Below are positions 1 to 6,318 of a DNA stretch of 16,460 nucleotides, piece by piece. The notes beneath the pieces were generated by a model. The model was given only the letters and a program-made list of their open reading frames with translations, was not told where the DNA came from and searched no databases. The position numbers and the translations under genes are program-made. How positions within the stretch are numbered: the first letter of the stretch is position 1; each line of letters begins with the position of its first letter. The DNA is from Candidatus Bathyarchaeota archaeon. Lineage in GTDB: Archaea > Thermoproteota > Bathyarchaeia > Bathyarchaeales > Bathyarchaeaceae. The stretch covers positions 1 to 16,460 of the forward strand of contig QMYO01000010.1 in assembly GCA_003662715.1 (NCBI GenBank), read 5' to 3'.

Positions 1-1
1 C

Positions 2-70
2 GTGAGAAGATTGTTTCCCAACATGCTAACCTACAAGAAAGATGGACTAAAAGCTGTAAAGGTTTCCTAG
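2..70 (+). CDS. possible 3' end of an unidentified CDS, cut by the window start
   Basis: Frame 2 is open from the left edge to a TAG at 68-70 and gives about 22 residues ending KAVKVS. Composition (DGLKAVKV) is compatible with a real C-terminus, and the ORF would be convergent with the AIR-synthase-like gene. Frame 1 is also open, to a TGA at 94-96, so the frame choice is not secure. No family can be assigned from so short a piece. Confidence 0.3.
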   Translation: MRRLFPNMLTYKKDGLKAVKVS

Positions 71-198
71 GCTTTCAGGGAGCTACTTTAGTTTGACTTT
101 ATAAGATTTTAATACATATCAAGCAGTGTATGGAAACATTCTTTGCAAAACTTTTCTCCTTTAAAGTAACGAAAGAGACGAATGTTGCGAATTTGTAT

Positions 199-1167
199 TC
201 AACTAGTTCTTATCTTGAACCGTTTGCTTCCGAAAACAGATTCATTTTTCAAATCGAAAAACAGTGCCTTCTGCCCTTTATAAGAAAACCATATTCTTTT
301 ATCCGCTCTAATTTCTCCAATAACCTCCGCTGCCAACTTATGTTTCCTCAGCAGATGTAAACATTCTGTAGGCTGTTTTGTTGAAATGACAAAGCCCATA
401 CCGGGATAAGTGGTTAACCAATCCTTAACTTCAACGCCTACAGGTTTTGGCATATTATCCACATTCACTTTCGCACCTACCTGACTGGATTCACAAAGCA
501 TTGCAATTGTTCCAGCGATTCCAGGTCCGCTGACGTCTCTGGCAGCATTCGCTAATTTTCTTTCAGCCAGTTTAATCATAGAGTCTAAGCGCTCTAAAAC
601 CTCTTGGCTGGATTTCATTGTTGTTGAATCAAAAGTTTTCAACCAGTCTTTAGAGCCAAATTTTCCATTTAAGTCAACAGCCATAATGAGGGAGTCGTTT
701 ACCTTTGCAGCAGTGCTTGGAAGAACGTTTTTTGCTATGCCTATAACCATTGCATCCACAGCACTGTAGGAAGTGTCTGGGTGGGTGTGTCCCTTCAATA
801 GTTTTAGCTGGTATTTCCTTAAGCCATTCTGTATTCCTTCTGCAACCTTTCGTCGCATCTCATTTGAATTTGAAGAGATTATGTTAACAAAGCCTACTGG
901 TTTGGCTCCCTTCGCCACTACATCGTTTACGTTTGCGAGAACCGAATAGTAACCAGCTAACCAAGGGTCGCTTTCAACGAGATTTTCCACTATACCGTCA
1001 CAGGAAACAACCACCTTGATATCGCTGGTGCCTACCTCAAAAAATCCAGCGTCATCATAACTTGTTTCGCCCAGTATGTCTAAAATTTCTCCAATGGCGG
1101 ATTTACGTGTTAATCCCCTAAATTTTCTAAGTTCTATAATTAAATCTGTAAGTTGATGCTTGCTCAT
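199..1167 (-). CDS. AIR-synthase-like (PurM superfamily) protein, Nit1-cluster NitF-like
   Basis: The 322-residue protein has the layout of the PurM/SelD/ThiL/HypE ATP-binding superfamily. An N-terminal half carries an acidic DDAGFFEV segment and a VLANVNDVVAKGAKPVGF stretch, as in AIR synthases; a C-terminal half carries RDVSGPGIAGTIAMLCE, like the glycine-rich motif of AIR synthase. Known members use ATP to activate an amide, carboxyl or similar oxygen; the substrate here is unknown. It follows the radical SAM gene, whose TGA lies at 1189-1191, so the two are probably co-transcribed. I chose ATG at 1167 because a GGTG lies nine bases before it; an in-frame GTG at 1182 would add five residues. 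Standalone AIR-synthase-like proteins of this type occur with NitD-type radical SAM proteins in bacterial Nit1 clusters, so I read it as NitF-like by context. Plain PurM is unlikely because no purine genes adjoin it. Confidence 0.8.
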   Translation of the reverse strand: MSKHQLTDLIIELRKFRGLTRKSAIGEILDILGETSYDDAGFFEVGTSDIKVVVSCDGIVENLVESDPWLAGYYSVLANVNDVVAKGAKPVGFVNIISSNSNEMRRKVAEGIQNGLRKYQLKLLKGHTHPDTSYSAVDAMVIGIAKNVLPSTAAKVNDSLIMAVDLNGKFGSKDWLKTFDSTTMKSSQEVLERLDSMIKLAERKLANAARDVSGPGIAGTIAMLCESSQVGAKVNVDNMPKPVGVEVKDWLTTYPGMGFVISTKQPTECLHLLRKHKLAAEVIGEIRADKRIWFSYKGQKALFFDLKNESVFGSKRFKIRTS

Positions 1168-1188
1168 TCTTTCATACACCACATAAGC

Positions 1189-2283
1189 TCAAAGGAGTAA
1201 TGCTTCCTTAACAGCTGAGCAGGCTCCGCAACGTACACATCCCGCTTTGTTTCTGATTGGATTTATACCGTAAATTTTCAAAGTTTCAGCCACCCGTTTA
1301 TATAACGAAATCATTCTCTTGGAGCTTGGAGGTGATTTGTTTTCAAATTCTGTGCCAACTATTGGTCTAAGCGGAACCAGATAAGGCACAACACCAATCC
1401 TCGCCAACTCTTCAACACCCCTTAGGATGCTTTCATCGTCTTCCCCTAATCCAGCTATTAAAAAAGAACTTACCTGCTCTTCCCCAAACAGCTCAACCGA
1501 CCGCTTCCAAGCCTCAAAATACTTTTTCAATGGAGTTTCAGCTTTCCCAGGACACACTTCTTTAAGAACCCTCCTATCAAACGTTTCTATATGAATCCCA
1601 ATAGTATCCGCACCTGCATCAGCTAACATCTCCAAGTATTTGTCCTTTTCAGGCGGCTCCACTTGGACATGAATTGGAATTTTTCGGTGAGACTTCACCT
1701 CTCCAACAACTTCAGCTAATAATGTAGCGCCTCGGTCTGGCGTGGCTGTTGTACCGGTTGTAAGCGTGATGTATCTGCACACATTCTCTTTGGTTGCGGC
1801 TTCAACGACTTCGTGAAACTGCTTCGGCGTTTTTATTGGGATGGTTGTTCCTGACTTAAGCGATAGTTCTATTCCGCAAAATTTGCATTTCTTCCCGATT
1901 TTCCAGTAGACGCATTCTTGGTGCACGGTTGTTGCTAGGCAGTTAGTTCCATGGAGGAGAGCGATTTTCCACATTGGGGTTCCGTCTGAGGTTGTTAGGG
2001 AATAGAAGTTTGGGTCAGGCACAACTTTGATAGGTACTTCCTCGAAGTTTTCAGCGTCTTTTCTAATCAGAAAGTATTCTCCGTTTCTTTCAGTTAGTTC
2101 CCATGGGGATTTTTCGGTGAAGGCTCCCCAGAAAGCGGTGTTTACGCAGAATCCGTCTGGCAATATGATGTATCTTCCACCAGCTGGACCAGCTCCTACT
2201 TTTCGTCCTTTATCAATCTTTGCGCTTAGCCTACCTCCTTCGCAGAGAAGTTCTACCTTAAGCTTTAACAAATCGACTTTCAT
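1189..2283 (-). CDS. radical SAM protein, NitD / MSMEG_0568 family
   Basis: The 364-residue protein closely matches my recollection of the MSMEG_0568 (NitD) radical SAM family. Landmarks are LTTSDGTPMWKIALLHG near residues 96-112, LATTVHQEC, a cysteine set C124-x8-C133-x2-C136 in place of the usual CX3CX2C, TLTTGTTATPDRGA, PPEKDKYLEMLADAGADTIG, and a C-terminal GCVRCGAC with C349, C352 and C355. By family, the first cluster should hold the [4Fe-4S] that cleaves S-adenosylmethionine, and the C-terminal cysteines may bind a second cluster (inference). In bacteria this gene sits in Nit1 clusters with a nitrilase, an acetyltransferase and an AIR-synthase-like protein, linked to cyanide and nitrile assimilation. 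The ATG at 2283 overlaps the acetyltransferase stop as ATGA, so translation is probably coupled. The reaction it catalyses is unknown. Confidence 0.85.
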   Translation of the reverse strand: MKVDLLKLKVELLCEGGRLSAKIDKGRKVGAGPAGGRYIILPDGFCVNTAFWGAFTEKSPWELTERNGEYFLIRKDAENFEEVPIKVVPDPNFYSLTTSDGTPMWKIALLHGTNCLATTVHQECVYWKIGKKCKFCGIELSLKSGTTIPIKTPKQFHEVVEAATKENVCRYITLTTGTTATPDRGATLLAEVVGEVKSHRKIPIHVQVEPPEKDKYLEMLADAGADTIGIHIETFDRRVLKEVCPGKAETPLKKYFEAWKRSVELFGEEQVSSFLIAGLGEDDESILRGVEELARIGVVPYLVPLRPIVGTEFENKSPPSSKRMISLYKRVAETLKIYGINPIRNKAGCVRCGACSAVKEALLL

Positions 2284-2813
2284 TTGTTAAGCCCTCCGTT
2301 GTGTTTACCTTTCCCAATCCTTTTTTCATATAAGTGGACAAGCATTCCTGGTACCTGTTCATATTCTCTCACCTTTTTGAATCCAAATTTTTTCATAAGT
2401 TTCACGCTGGCAATTTGGCTTGGCAGAATGTTAACGCGAATCTTTTTGCATCCAGTTTCTTTTGCGAACTGGATGAAGTGGTTGTACATGGCTTTTGCTA
2501 ATCCGCGTCCTCTGTAGGCTGGATGAACTGATTGATGCTCTCCGAGATATGCGTTGTTTGTTATATGCGCTTTGTAGAATCCTACTATTTTTCCGTTTAG
2601 TTTAATCCCAAAATAGTGGAAGCCAGCGTTCATTTCGTCTATAATTTGGTTTCGTCCAATTGCTCTTGCTTTTCTCCATTTTTCAGGATATTCAATTGCA
2701 TTATGCCACACTTCTTTTAGTAGGTTCTCAATTTCAGTTGCGTCTTTTTCAGATAGTCTTTCCACTCTGAACTCGTCTTTTCCAAGGCTCTTCTCTTCAG
2801 CTTCGTTCTTCAC
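2280..2813 (-). CDS. GNAT-family N-acetyltransferase
   Basis: The 177-residue protein has a GNAT fold pattern: an N-terminal helix region, a HYFGIKLNGKIVGFYKAHI strand pair, HQSVHPAYRGRGLAKAMYNHF with the acetyl-CoA pyrophosphate-binding R-G-R-G-L-A, and a C-terminal KIRVNILPSQIASVKLMKKFGFKKV that is the usual NxxSxxxxxKxGF segment. It should transfer an acyl group from acyl-CoA to an amine. The start is GTG at 2813; TAA lies two codons upstream, so there is no room for extension. It is the first gene of the acetyltransferase, radical SAM and AIR-synthase-like operon. Bacterial Nit1 clusters also contain a GNAT gene (NitE), but the N-terminus here does not look like the NitE I remember, so equivalence rests on position, not sequence. 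Confidence 0.8.
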   Translation of the reverse strand: MKNEAEEKSLGKDEFRVERLSEKDATEIENLLKEVWHNAIEYPEKWRKARAIGRNQIIDEMNAGFHYFGIKLNGKIVGFYKAHITNNAYLGEHQSVHPAYRGRGLAKAMYNHFIQFAKETGCKKIRVNILPSQIASVKLMKKFGFKKVREYEQVPGMLVHLYEKRIGKGKHNGGLNK

Positions 2814-2905
2814 TATTTAGCCTCAGCGTGATGTATGTTCATTCAGCGTAACCACTGCAAAATTTTTAACCTTTTTGACACAGAATAGTTCTAAAGTGGT
2901 TAGAT
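2814..2905. promoter_or_regulatory. divergent intergenic region with paired TCAGCGT repeats
   Basis: The 92-bp gap separates the acetyltransferase operon from the RHH gene. TCAGCGT occurs as a direct repeat at 2823-2829 and 2843-2849, 20 bp apart, and AT-rich stretches near 2862-2875 could supply TATA elements. RHH dimers often bind short tandem sites on one DNA face, and 20 bp is about two helical turns. That these repeats are an operator is inference. Confidence 0.3.
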
Positions 2906-3085
2906 TTGAGTTACAAAAAACCTCGTAAAACCGTGGCGTTCACCGTTCGCCTTCCAATACGATGCGTTGAAATAATTGATGAGCTAATTGAGAATGGGAT
3001 TTATTCAAGCAGAGGAGAATGCCTCCGGGACATAGTTAGATCAGCGCTGAGAGAGGGTTTCCATAAGAAGATGCTGCCCGAATAG
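2906..3085 (+). CDS. ribbon-helix-helix (CopG/Arc type) DNA-binding protein, 59 aa
   Basis: This short gene encodes a classic ribbon-helix-helix protein. A basic N-terminus (SYKKPRKT) is followed by the strand VAFTVRLP (residues 10-17), helix A RCVEIIDELIENG, a turn YSSRGE, and helix B CLRDIVRSALREG. Proteins of this class dimerise through the strand and insert it into the DNA major groove. Unlike NikR it has no C-terminal ACT/metal domain. The start is TTG at 2906; no in-frame ATG or GTG lies upstream without leaving the region, and a GTG at 2933 would remove the basic arm. It is divergent from the acetyltransferase/radical SAM operon across 92 bp, so it is the likeliest local regulator (inference). 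An antitoxin role is possible, but no toxin gene is adjacent. Confidence 0.8.
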   Translation: MSYKKPRKTVAFTVRLPIRCVEIIDELIENGIYSSRGECLRDIVRSALREGFHKKMLPE

Positions 3086-3189
3086 TCAGCAATTACCCCT
3101 TACCTATGCAAACTTGATAACATAAAAATTTAGTGTTTAAGCTAAATAGCGGAGTAACTTGGATGAAAGAACCCTTCTAAACTTTTTCT

Positions 3190-3972
3190 TCACGTTTTAT
3201 GCGCTAGTAATTCTTCACCAATTTTCCGTATGGTTGCCACACCGCTTGAATCCTTTACAGCCTCTAGCAGCGTCTCTCCCCGCATATCTGCTTTCAAAAT
3301 CTGCTCATCATAAGGAATCAGCCCCAGTAAGAGAAACTTGTTGTGAGCAGCGAACTGTTTAATTTGTTCAGCTTCATCCGAATTCGCAACTTTATTTCCA
3401 ACTATGAAGATTTTTTGTACACCTATATCCCTAGCTAAACTGTGAATCTTCCTCGCTGTTTCCATAGACTTTAAACTTGGCTCAGTGACTATAAGCATCG
3501 TGTCAACATGCTTCGCTGTTCCTCGACCCATATGTTCTACTCCCGCTTCCATATCCATAACCACTACCTCATCCCGCTCCACCAGCAGATAACGAAGCAG
3601 TTGCCTGAGCACAGCATTTGCGGGGCACATGCATCCTGAGTCAGCTGATTTGATGGTTCCCATAACGAGTAAGTTTACACCATATGGAGATTTTACACTG
3701 AATTTTTCAACGATATCATCTACGCGGAAGGTGAGACGATACACTCCTCCTATACCAGTTGAGGTTTTCTGTTCAATCAACTGAGCATTTTCGGAGATAG
3801 GAACAATCTTGTTGGCTTCATTAAGGGGTATGCCTAAAGTTATGGCTAAATTGGGAGATGGGTCAGCATCAATCGCCAAAACCTTGAAACCTTTTTCTAC
3901 AAAAAAGTTGGCTAAAACACCTGCGACAACGGTTTTGCCAACTCCTCCTTTGCCCGTGACAGCGATTTTCAT
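3190..3972 (-). CDS. cooC: CooC-type nickel-insertion ATPase for CO dehydrogenase
   Basis: The 260-residue protein is a SIMIBI/MinD-type P-loop ATPase of the CooC family. GKGGVGKT at residues 7-14 is a deviant Walker A with the signature lysine K8, IDADPSPNL (34-42) is the A' motif, and VVVMDMEAGVEH supplies Walker B. GCMC gives a C114-x-C116 pair, the CXC that in CooC dimers binds Zn or Ni at the interface. Known CooC proteins use ATP to mature the Ni-Fe-S C-cluster of CO dehydrogenase. It is the last gene of a five-gene minus-strand run, 21 bp after cooT, behind a NikR-like operator. No CODH gene (cdhA/cooS) is in the window, so its client lies elsewhere. A general MinD/Mrp ATPase is less likely given the CXC motif and neighbours. 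Confidence 0.88.
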   Translation of the reverse strand: MKIAVTGKGGVGKTVVAGVLANFFVEKGFKVLAIDADPSPNLAITLGIPLNEANKIVPISENAQLIEQKTSTGIGGVYRLTFRVDDIVEKFSVKSPYGVNLLVMGTIKSADSGCMCPANAVLRQLLRYLLVERDEVVVMDMEAGVEHMGRGTAKHVDTMLIVTEPSLKSMETARKIHSLARDIGVQKIFIVGNKVANSDEAEQIKQFAAHNKFLLLGLIPYDEQILKADMRGETLLEAVKDSSGVATIRKIGEELLAHKT

Positions 3973-3993
3973 GTAAACCCCAATGAATGGATT

Positions 3994-4176
3994 CTAGCTA
4001 GATGAGGATAAGACAAGGCGTTCCGAGTTCACGTCGACCTCCACGATTTTGCAGTTCTCAATTTCTTTAGAAACTCCCAGCACATCTTTAAGAATTACCT
4101 TGGTTCCATCAACCTTCACATAAACCGCGTCCTTAAACACAGTTTCTCCGTTGATTAGAACATCAAACTCGCACAT
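3994..4176 (-). CDS. cooT: CooT-family nickel-binding protein
   Basis: The 60-residue protein begins MCEFDVLI and consists of a small beta-rich domain (ETVFKDAVYVKVDGTKVILKDV) matching the CooT family, whose best-known member binds one Ni(II) per dimer through the Cys directly after the initiator Met. The choice of start matters: an ATG at 4182 would put MEM before the Cys, whereas ATG at 4176 places Cys at position 2. GAGGG ends nine bases before the 4176 ATG but only about four before the other, so I take 4176. It sits between the DUF1893 gene and cooC, as expected for a CO dehydrogenase nickel-delivery pair. C42 is a further possible metal ligand. Confidence 0.85.
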   Translation of the reverse strand: MCEFDVLINGETVFKDAVYVKVDGTKVILKDVLGVSKEIENCKIVEVDVNSERLVLSSSS

Positions 4177-4226
4177 TTCCATTTTCCCTCAGTTTGGTTT
4201 ATCATTCCACCTCATATAAGGCTTCT

Positions 4227-4649
4227 TTAATTTTGAGAATCTATAAACGACTTCAACTTCTCGTAGGCTTCCTCTGGCTTTGTGAGTTTCATAACGTGTT
4301 TTTCGAAGGGGCAAATGTCCGTTCTTTTATAGTTGAGAATATTTGGAACACGGTTTTCAAACCGATAAGAAATCTCGTTTTCTTTAAGCATTTTTTCTCC
4401 CTCCTCACTTAGGGTGACCGCAAACACAGAAGAAGCTTTAAAATAAGCGCAAAGCAGGGCAGCCGCACGCCCAACAATTCTATCTGCAACAGAAGACCCC
4501 CGTAATTGTTTACCTATCTTTTCTATGGCTTGTAGTAAGCCTCGTATTCCTTGGGATTTAGTTGCAAAAATGGTTTCTCCATCTTTGACTATGAGTAGAT
4601 TGAAATTCTTTTCTTTCAGTCTTTGCTCAGCAAGTTTTAGGTCTTTCAT
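4227..4649 (-). CDS. DUF1893 domain protein
   Basis: The 140-residue protein fits the DUF1893 family, a small cytidine-deaminase-like fold of unknown function common in anaerobic bacteria and archaea. Visible landmarks are NLLIVKDGETIFATKSQGIRGLL near residues 17-39, SSVADRIVGRAAALLCAYFKASSVFA (residues 52-77), and RTDICPFEKHVMKL near residues 109-122. C67 and C112 are the only cysteines; C112 is in the conserved C-P-F-E context typical of the family. It has no signal peptide or membrane segment, so it should be cytosolic. It lies 45 bp after the FmdE-like gene and 50 bp before cooT in the same orientation, which places it in the NikR-associated run and suggests a link to nickel or CO dehydrogenase (inference). 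Confidence 0.75.
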   Translation of the reverse strand: MKDLKLAEQRLKEKNFNLLIVKDGETIFATKSQGIRGLLQAIEKIGKQLRGSSVADRIVGRAAALLCAYFKASSVFAVTLSEEGEKMLKENEISYRFENRVPNILNYKRTDICPFEKHVMKLTKPEEAYEKLKSFIDSQN

Positions 4650-4694
4650 CTCTTCGTTCTCTTAACGTGAAAAGATTATACGCTTTAAAAAAGC

Positions 4695-5132
4695 TTATTT
4701 GTTCTCTATGATGAACAGCTCTTCTTCGGGCATAGAGGCAATCATATAGGCGAGTTTCTGGGTCTCTTCTTGTGAAACATTCTCTGAAAGCAATCTGCCT
4801 TTTAACCTGTCAAAAGTTGTTGGATTAACCGTAACAGTTATTTTCTCTCCTTCTTGGAGTTCGAATTCCGCTGCGATTTCCGGAGAATCGATTAACTTTA
4901 GTTTCTGGTTTCCAATTGTGCATTTAGTCGCCACTTGTATTCCATCCACGATGCATGAAAATGGAACTTGGTGCCTTAGCATTGCAGTTACTCGTAGTTT
5001 CTCGCTGTTCTCTTTTCCTTTCAATTCTCTAACGCCTATAAATCCCATTCTAACCCCTATCACTAGAAATGGTCCCAGATGCCCGTGAAATCCCTCAGCT
5101 CTTTTTATAGTGTGCATTAATTCTTCGTTCAT
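4695..5132 (-). CDS. single-domain FmdE-like protein
   Basis: The 145-residue protein has the FmdE/FwdE domain. GFHGHLGPFLVIGVRMG (residues 14-30) is the family's N-terminal motif, and PFSCIVDGIQVATKCTIGN carries C60, D63 and C71. FmdE was named for a subunit linked to formylmethanofuran dehydrogenase, but single-domain copies are widespread and are thought to bind metal. Two differences stand out: the motif reads HGHLGP, where many members have HGHxCP, so one probable ligand is missing; and there is no C-terminal zinc ribbon. The frame is open back to 5189, but I take ATG 5132 because a GGTGA lies eight bases upstream (5141-5145) and it clears the preceding gene. Position between a membrane protein and cooT/cooC suggests a nickel or C1-pathway role. 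Confidence 0.78.
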   Translation of the reverse strand: MNEELMHTIKRAEGFHGHLGPFLVIGVRMGFIGVRELKGKENSEKLRVTAMLRHQVPFSCIVDGIQVATKCTIGNQKLKLIDSPEIAAEFELQEGEKITVTVNPTTFDRLKGRLLSENVSQEETQKLAYMIASMPEEELFIIENK

Positions 5133-5140
5133 GTTTATGT

Positions 5141-5145
5141 TCACC
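5141..5145 (-). promoter_or_regulatory. ribosome binding site deciding the FmdE-like start
   Basis: On the minus strand the bases read GGTGA, eight bases before the ATG at 5132. This is a strong archaeal Shine-Dalgarno and rules against the longer frame starting at 5189 inside the upstream gene. Confidence 0.6.
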
Positions 5146-5151
5146 GGTAAC

Positions 5152-5685
5152 TCATCGTATGTGGCTTGGCATGACCTTCCTAGCCACAAGCGCTCTAATT
5201 ATTGTAACCCCGACAATTCCTCCAATAAAACCGCCTATAGCGTGCATTCCAGCGAACCACTCTAAGGCTACAGGGAACTCTAGAAAGAAACGTCCAATTA
5301 TTAAACCTGCCAAGCCCGCGCATATTGTGGAAAACGAAATTATACTAACGATGCTGAGCAGAGGTTTATCGAAGCTGTTGTGATAACCCACCAGTCTTAT
5401 TAGAATATCAAAAGAAATGCTTGCTGCGATAAACCCGAACATATAGAATGCATTCGGTCGAAGTGAGAGAGTTAACCCTGCGACCAGCAATCCAGTTAGT
5501 GAAGCTGCGCCGAACCTTCTTGTCCACCATGCGACCAATGTTAACGATACAAAACCCAGTAAGTCGCATGTGAAAGGTAGGTGGGTCATCTGCCAAATGA
5601 GGGGAGCTAATGTGAGATTTAAAACTCCCCAGAAGGCAGTGCATAATGCAATTGCAGCGATGTCTTGGGTTTTGAGGTAAGTCAT
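5152..5685 (-). CDS. polytopic membrane protein resembling an ECF S component; candidate nickel importer
   Basis: The 177-residue protein has about six hydrophobic segments: AAIALCTAFWGVLNLTLAPLI, CDLLGFVSLTLVAWW, AASLTGLLVAGLTLSL, FYMFGFIAASISFDILI, IVSIISFSTICAGLAGLIIG and the final AIGGFIGGIVGVTIIRALVA. Size, topology and the N-terminal A-x-x-A-L-x-x-A style resemble substrate-binding S components of ECF transporters. No ECF ATPase or T subunit is in the window, and it lacks the N-terminal MHI segment of CbiM/NikM, so it would be an orphan or a new type. Candidate metal ligands are M36, H38, C43 and the H in WFAGMHAIGG. ATG 5685 is preferred to GTG 5694, which lies inside the operator. It heads the run that ends in cooT-cooC, divergent from nikR. 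Nickel as substrate is inference from context. Confidence 0.65.
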   Translation of the reverse strand: MTYLKTQDIAAIALCTAFWGVLNLTLAPLIWQMTHLPFTCDLLGFVSLTLVAWWTRRFGAASLTGLLVAGLTLSLRPNAFYMFGFIAASISFDILIRLVGYHNSFDKPLLSIVSIISFSTICAGLAGLIIGRFFLEFPVALEWFAGMHAIGGFIGGIVGVTIIRALVARKVMPSHIR

Positions 5686-5687
5686 TG

Positions 5688-5715
5688 GTAACACCTTTTA
5701 ATTAAAAAGTGTTAC
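5688..5715. promoter_or_regulatory. 28-bp palindrome, probable NikR operator
   Basis: The half-sites are GTAACA (5688-5693) and TGTTAC (5710-5715), separated by 16 bp. The inner sequence continues the symmetry around an AATT centre, so 13 of 14 base pairs match. The known NikR operator of E. coli has the same layout, GTATGA-N16-TCATAC, 28 bp in total. The site lies 3-30 bp before the ATG of the membrane-protein gene and between it and nikR. Its AT-rich core probably doubles as the TATA element, so binding would block transcription of the minus-strand operon. It is read directly from the sequence; identity as the NikR site is inferred from spacing and position. Confidence 0.75.
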
Positions 5716-5767
5716 TTACACATAAAAGCTTTATGGCTAACACGCAACCTTTTGATTGGTAATTCGC

Positions 5768-6172
5768 ATGGCTAAGATCGTCCGTGTTGGCGTTACGTTT
5801 CCACCAGATCTACTTAAAGAACTGGACGAAATCATCGGTAAGATGGGTTATGACAGCAGGTCGAAGGCAATTCAAGACTCAGTTAGAGCTTTTGTTGCTG
5901 AACACAAATGGCTTCGGGAACAAAAGGGAAGGAGAGTTGGCGTATTGGTGATGATCTATGATCACGATGCTAAAGGTCTAGAAACCGCTCTCACTGACAC
6001 TCAACACAAATATAGTCATGTCATTTATTCCTCTATGCATATTCACTTAAGCTCGCGAGAATGCCTCGAAGCCATAGCGGTGAACGGCGACATTAACGAA
6101 ATTAGAAAATTGGCTCAAGAGTTAACAACAAAGAGAGGAGTGAAACAGGTTAAATTAACCATTATCTCTTAA
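5768..6172 (+). CDS. nikR: NikR nickel-responsive regulator
   Basis: The 134-residue protein is the usual NikR length. An N-terminal ribbon-helix-helix (VRVGVTFPPDLLKELDEII, then YDSRSKAIQDSVRAFV) is followed by an ACT-like metal domain. The four high-affinity Ni(II) ligands of NikR align: H80 (TQHKY), H91 and H93 (MHIH), and C99 (REC), matching E. coli H76, H87, H89 and C95. NikR binds DNA as a tetramer when nickel is bound and represses nickel uptake. The start is ATG 5768; a TTG at 5756 in the same frame would add VIR-type residues with no family support. It is divergent from the membrane-protein/cooT/cooC run, and the 28-bp palindrome between them is the obvious target. An AT-rich ATAAAAG at 5722-5728 may be its own TATA element. 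Confidence 0.92.
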   Translation: MAKIVRVGVTFPPDLLKELDEIIGKMGYDSRSKAIQDSVRAFVAEHKWLREQKGRRVGVLVMIYDHDAKGLETALTDTQHKYSHVIYSSMHIHLSSRECLEAIAVNGDINEIRKLAQELTTKRGVKQVKLTIIS

Positions 6173-6318
6173 CGGCTGACTTCAAATTCATACAATACTG
6201 GTTAAAAAACTATTATTTGTTGATTTACAAGAAAATGACTACGGGCAGATTCGGTGTGACCAGCAAAGTATGGTAAGCGGCGAAAAAGTAATCATTAATA
6301 TCAGCGTGATGCGCATGT

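Noticed and set aside
130..360. 76-aa + strand ORF
   Set aside because: Its latter part lies antisense inside the AIR-synthase-like gene and shows no motif.
199..2813. Calling the trio a complete cyanide-assimilation cluster
   Set aside because: No nitrilase, NitB, NitG or NitH is visible, and the acetyltransferase does not clearly match NitE.
5133..5189. 19-residue N-terminal extension of the FmdE-like gene
   Set aside because: It overlaps the membrane-protein gene, while GGTGA at 5141-5145 fits ATG 5132.
6301..6311. TCAGCGTGATG also found at 2823-2833
   Set aside because: One 11-base match in 16 kb is expected by chance, and the second copy is not at a promoter of a related gene.
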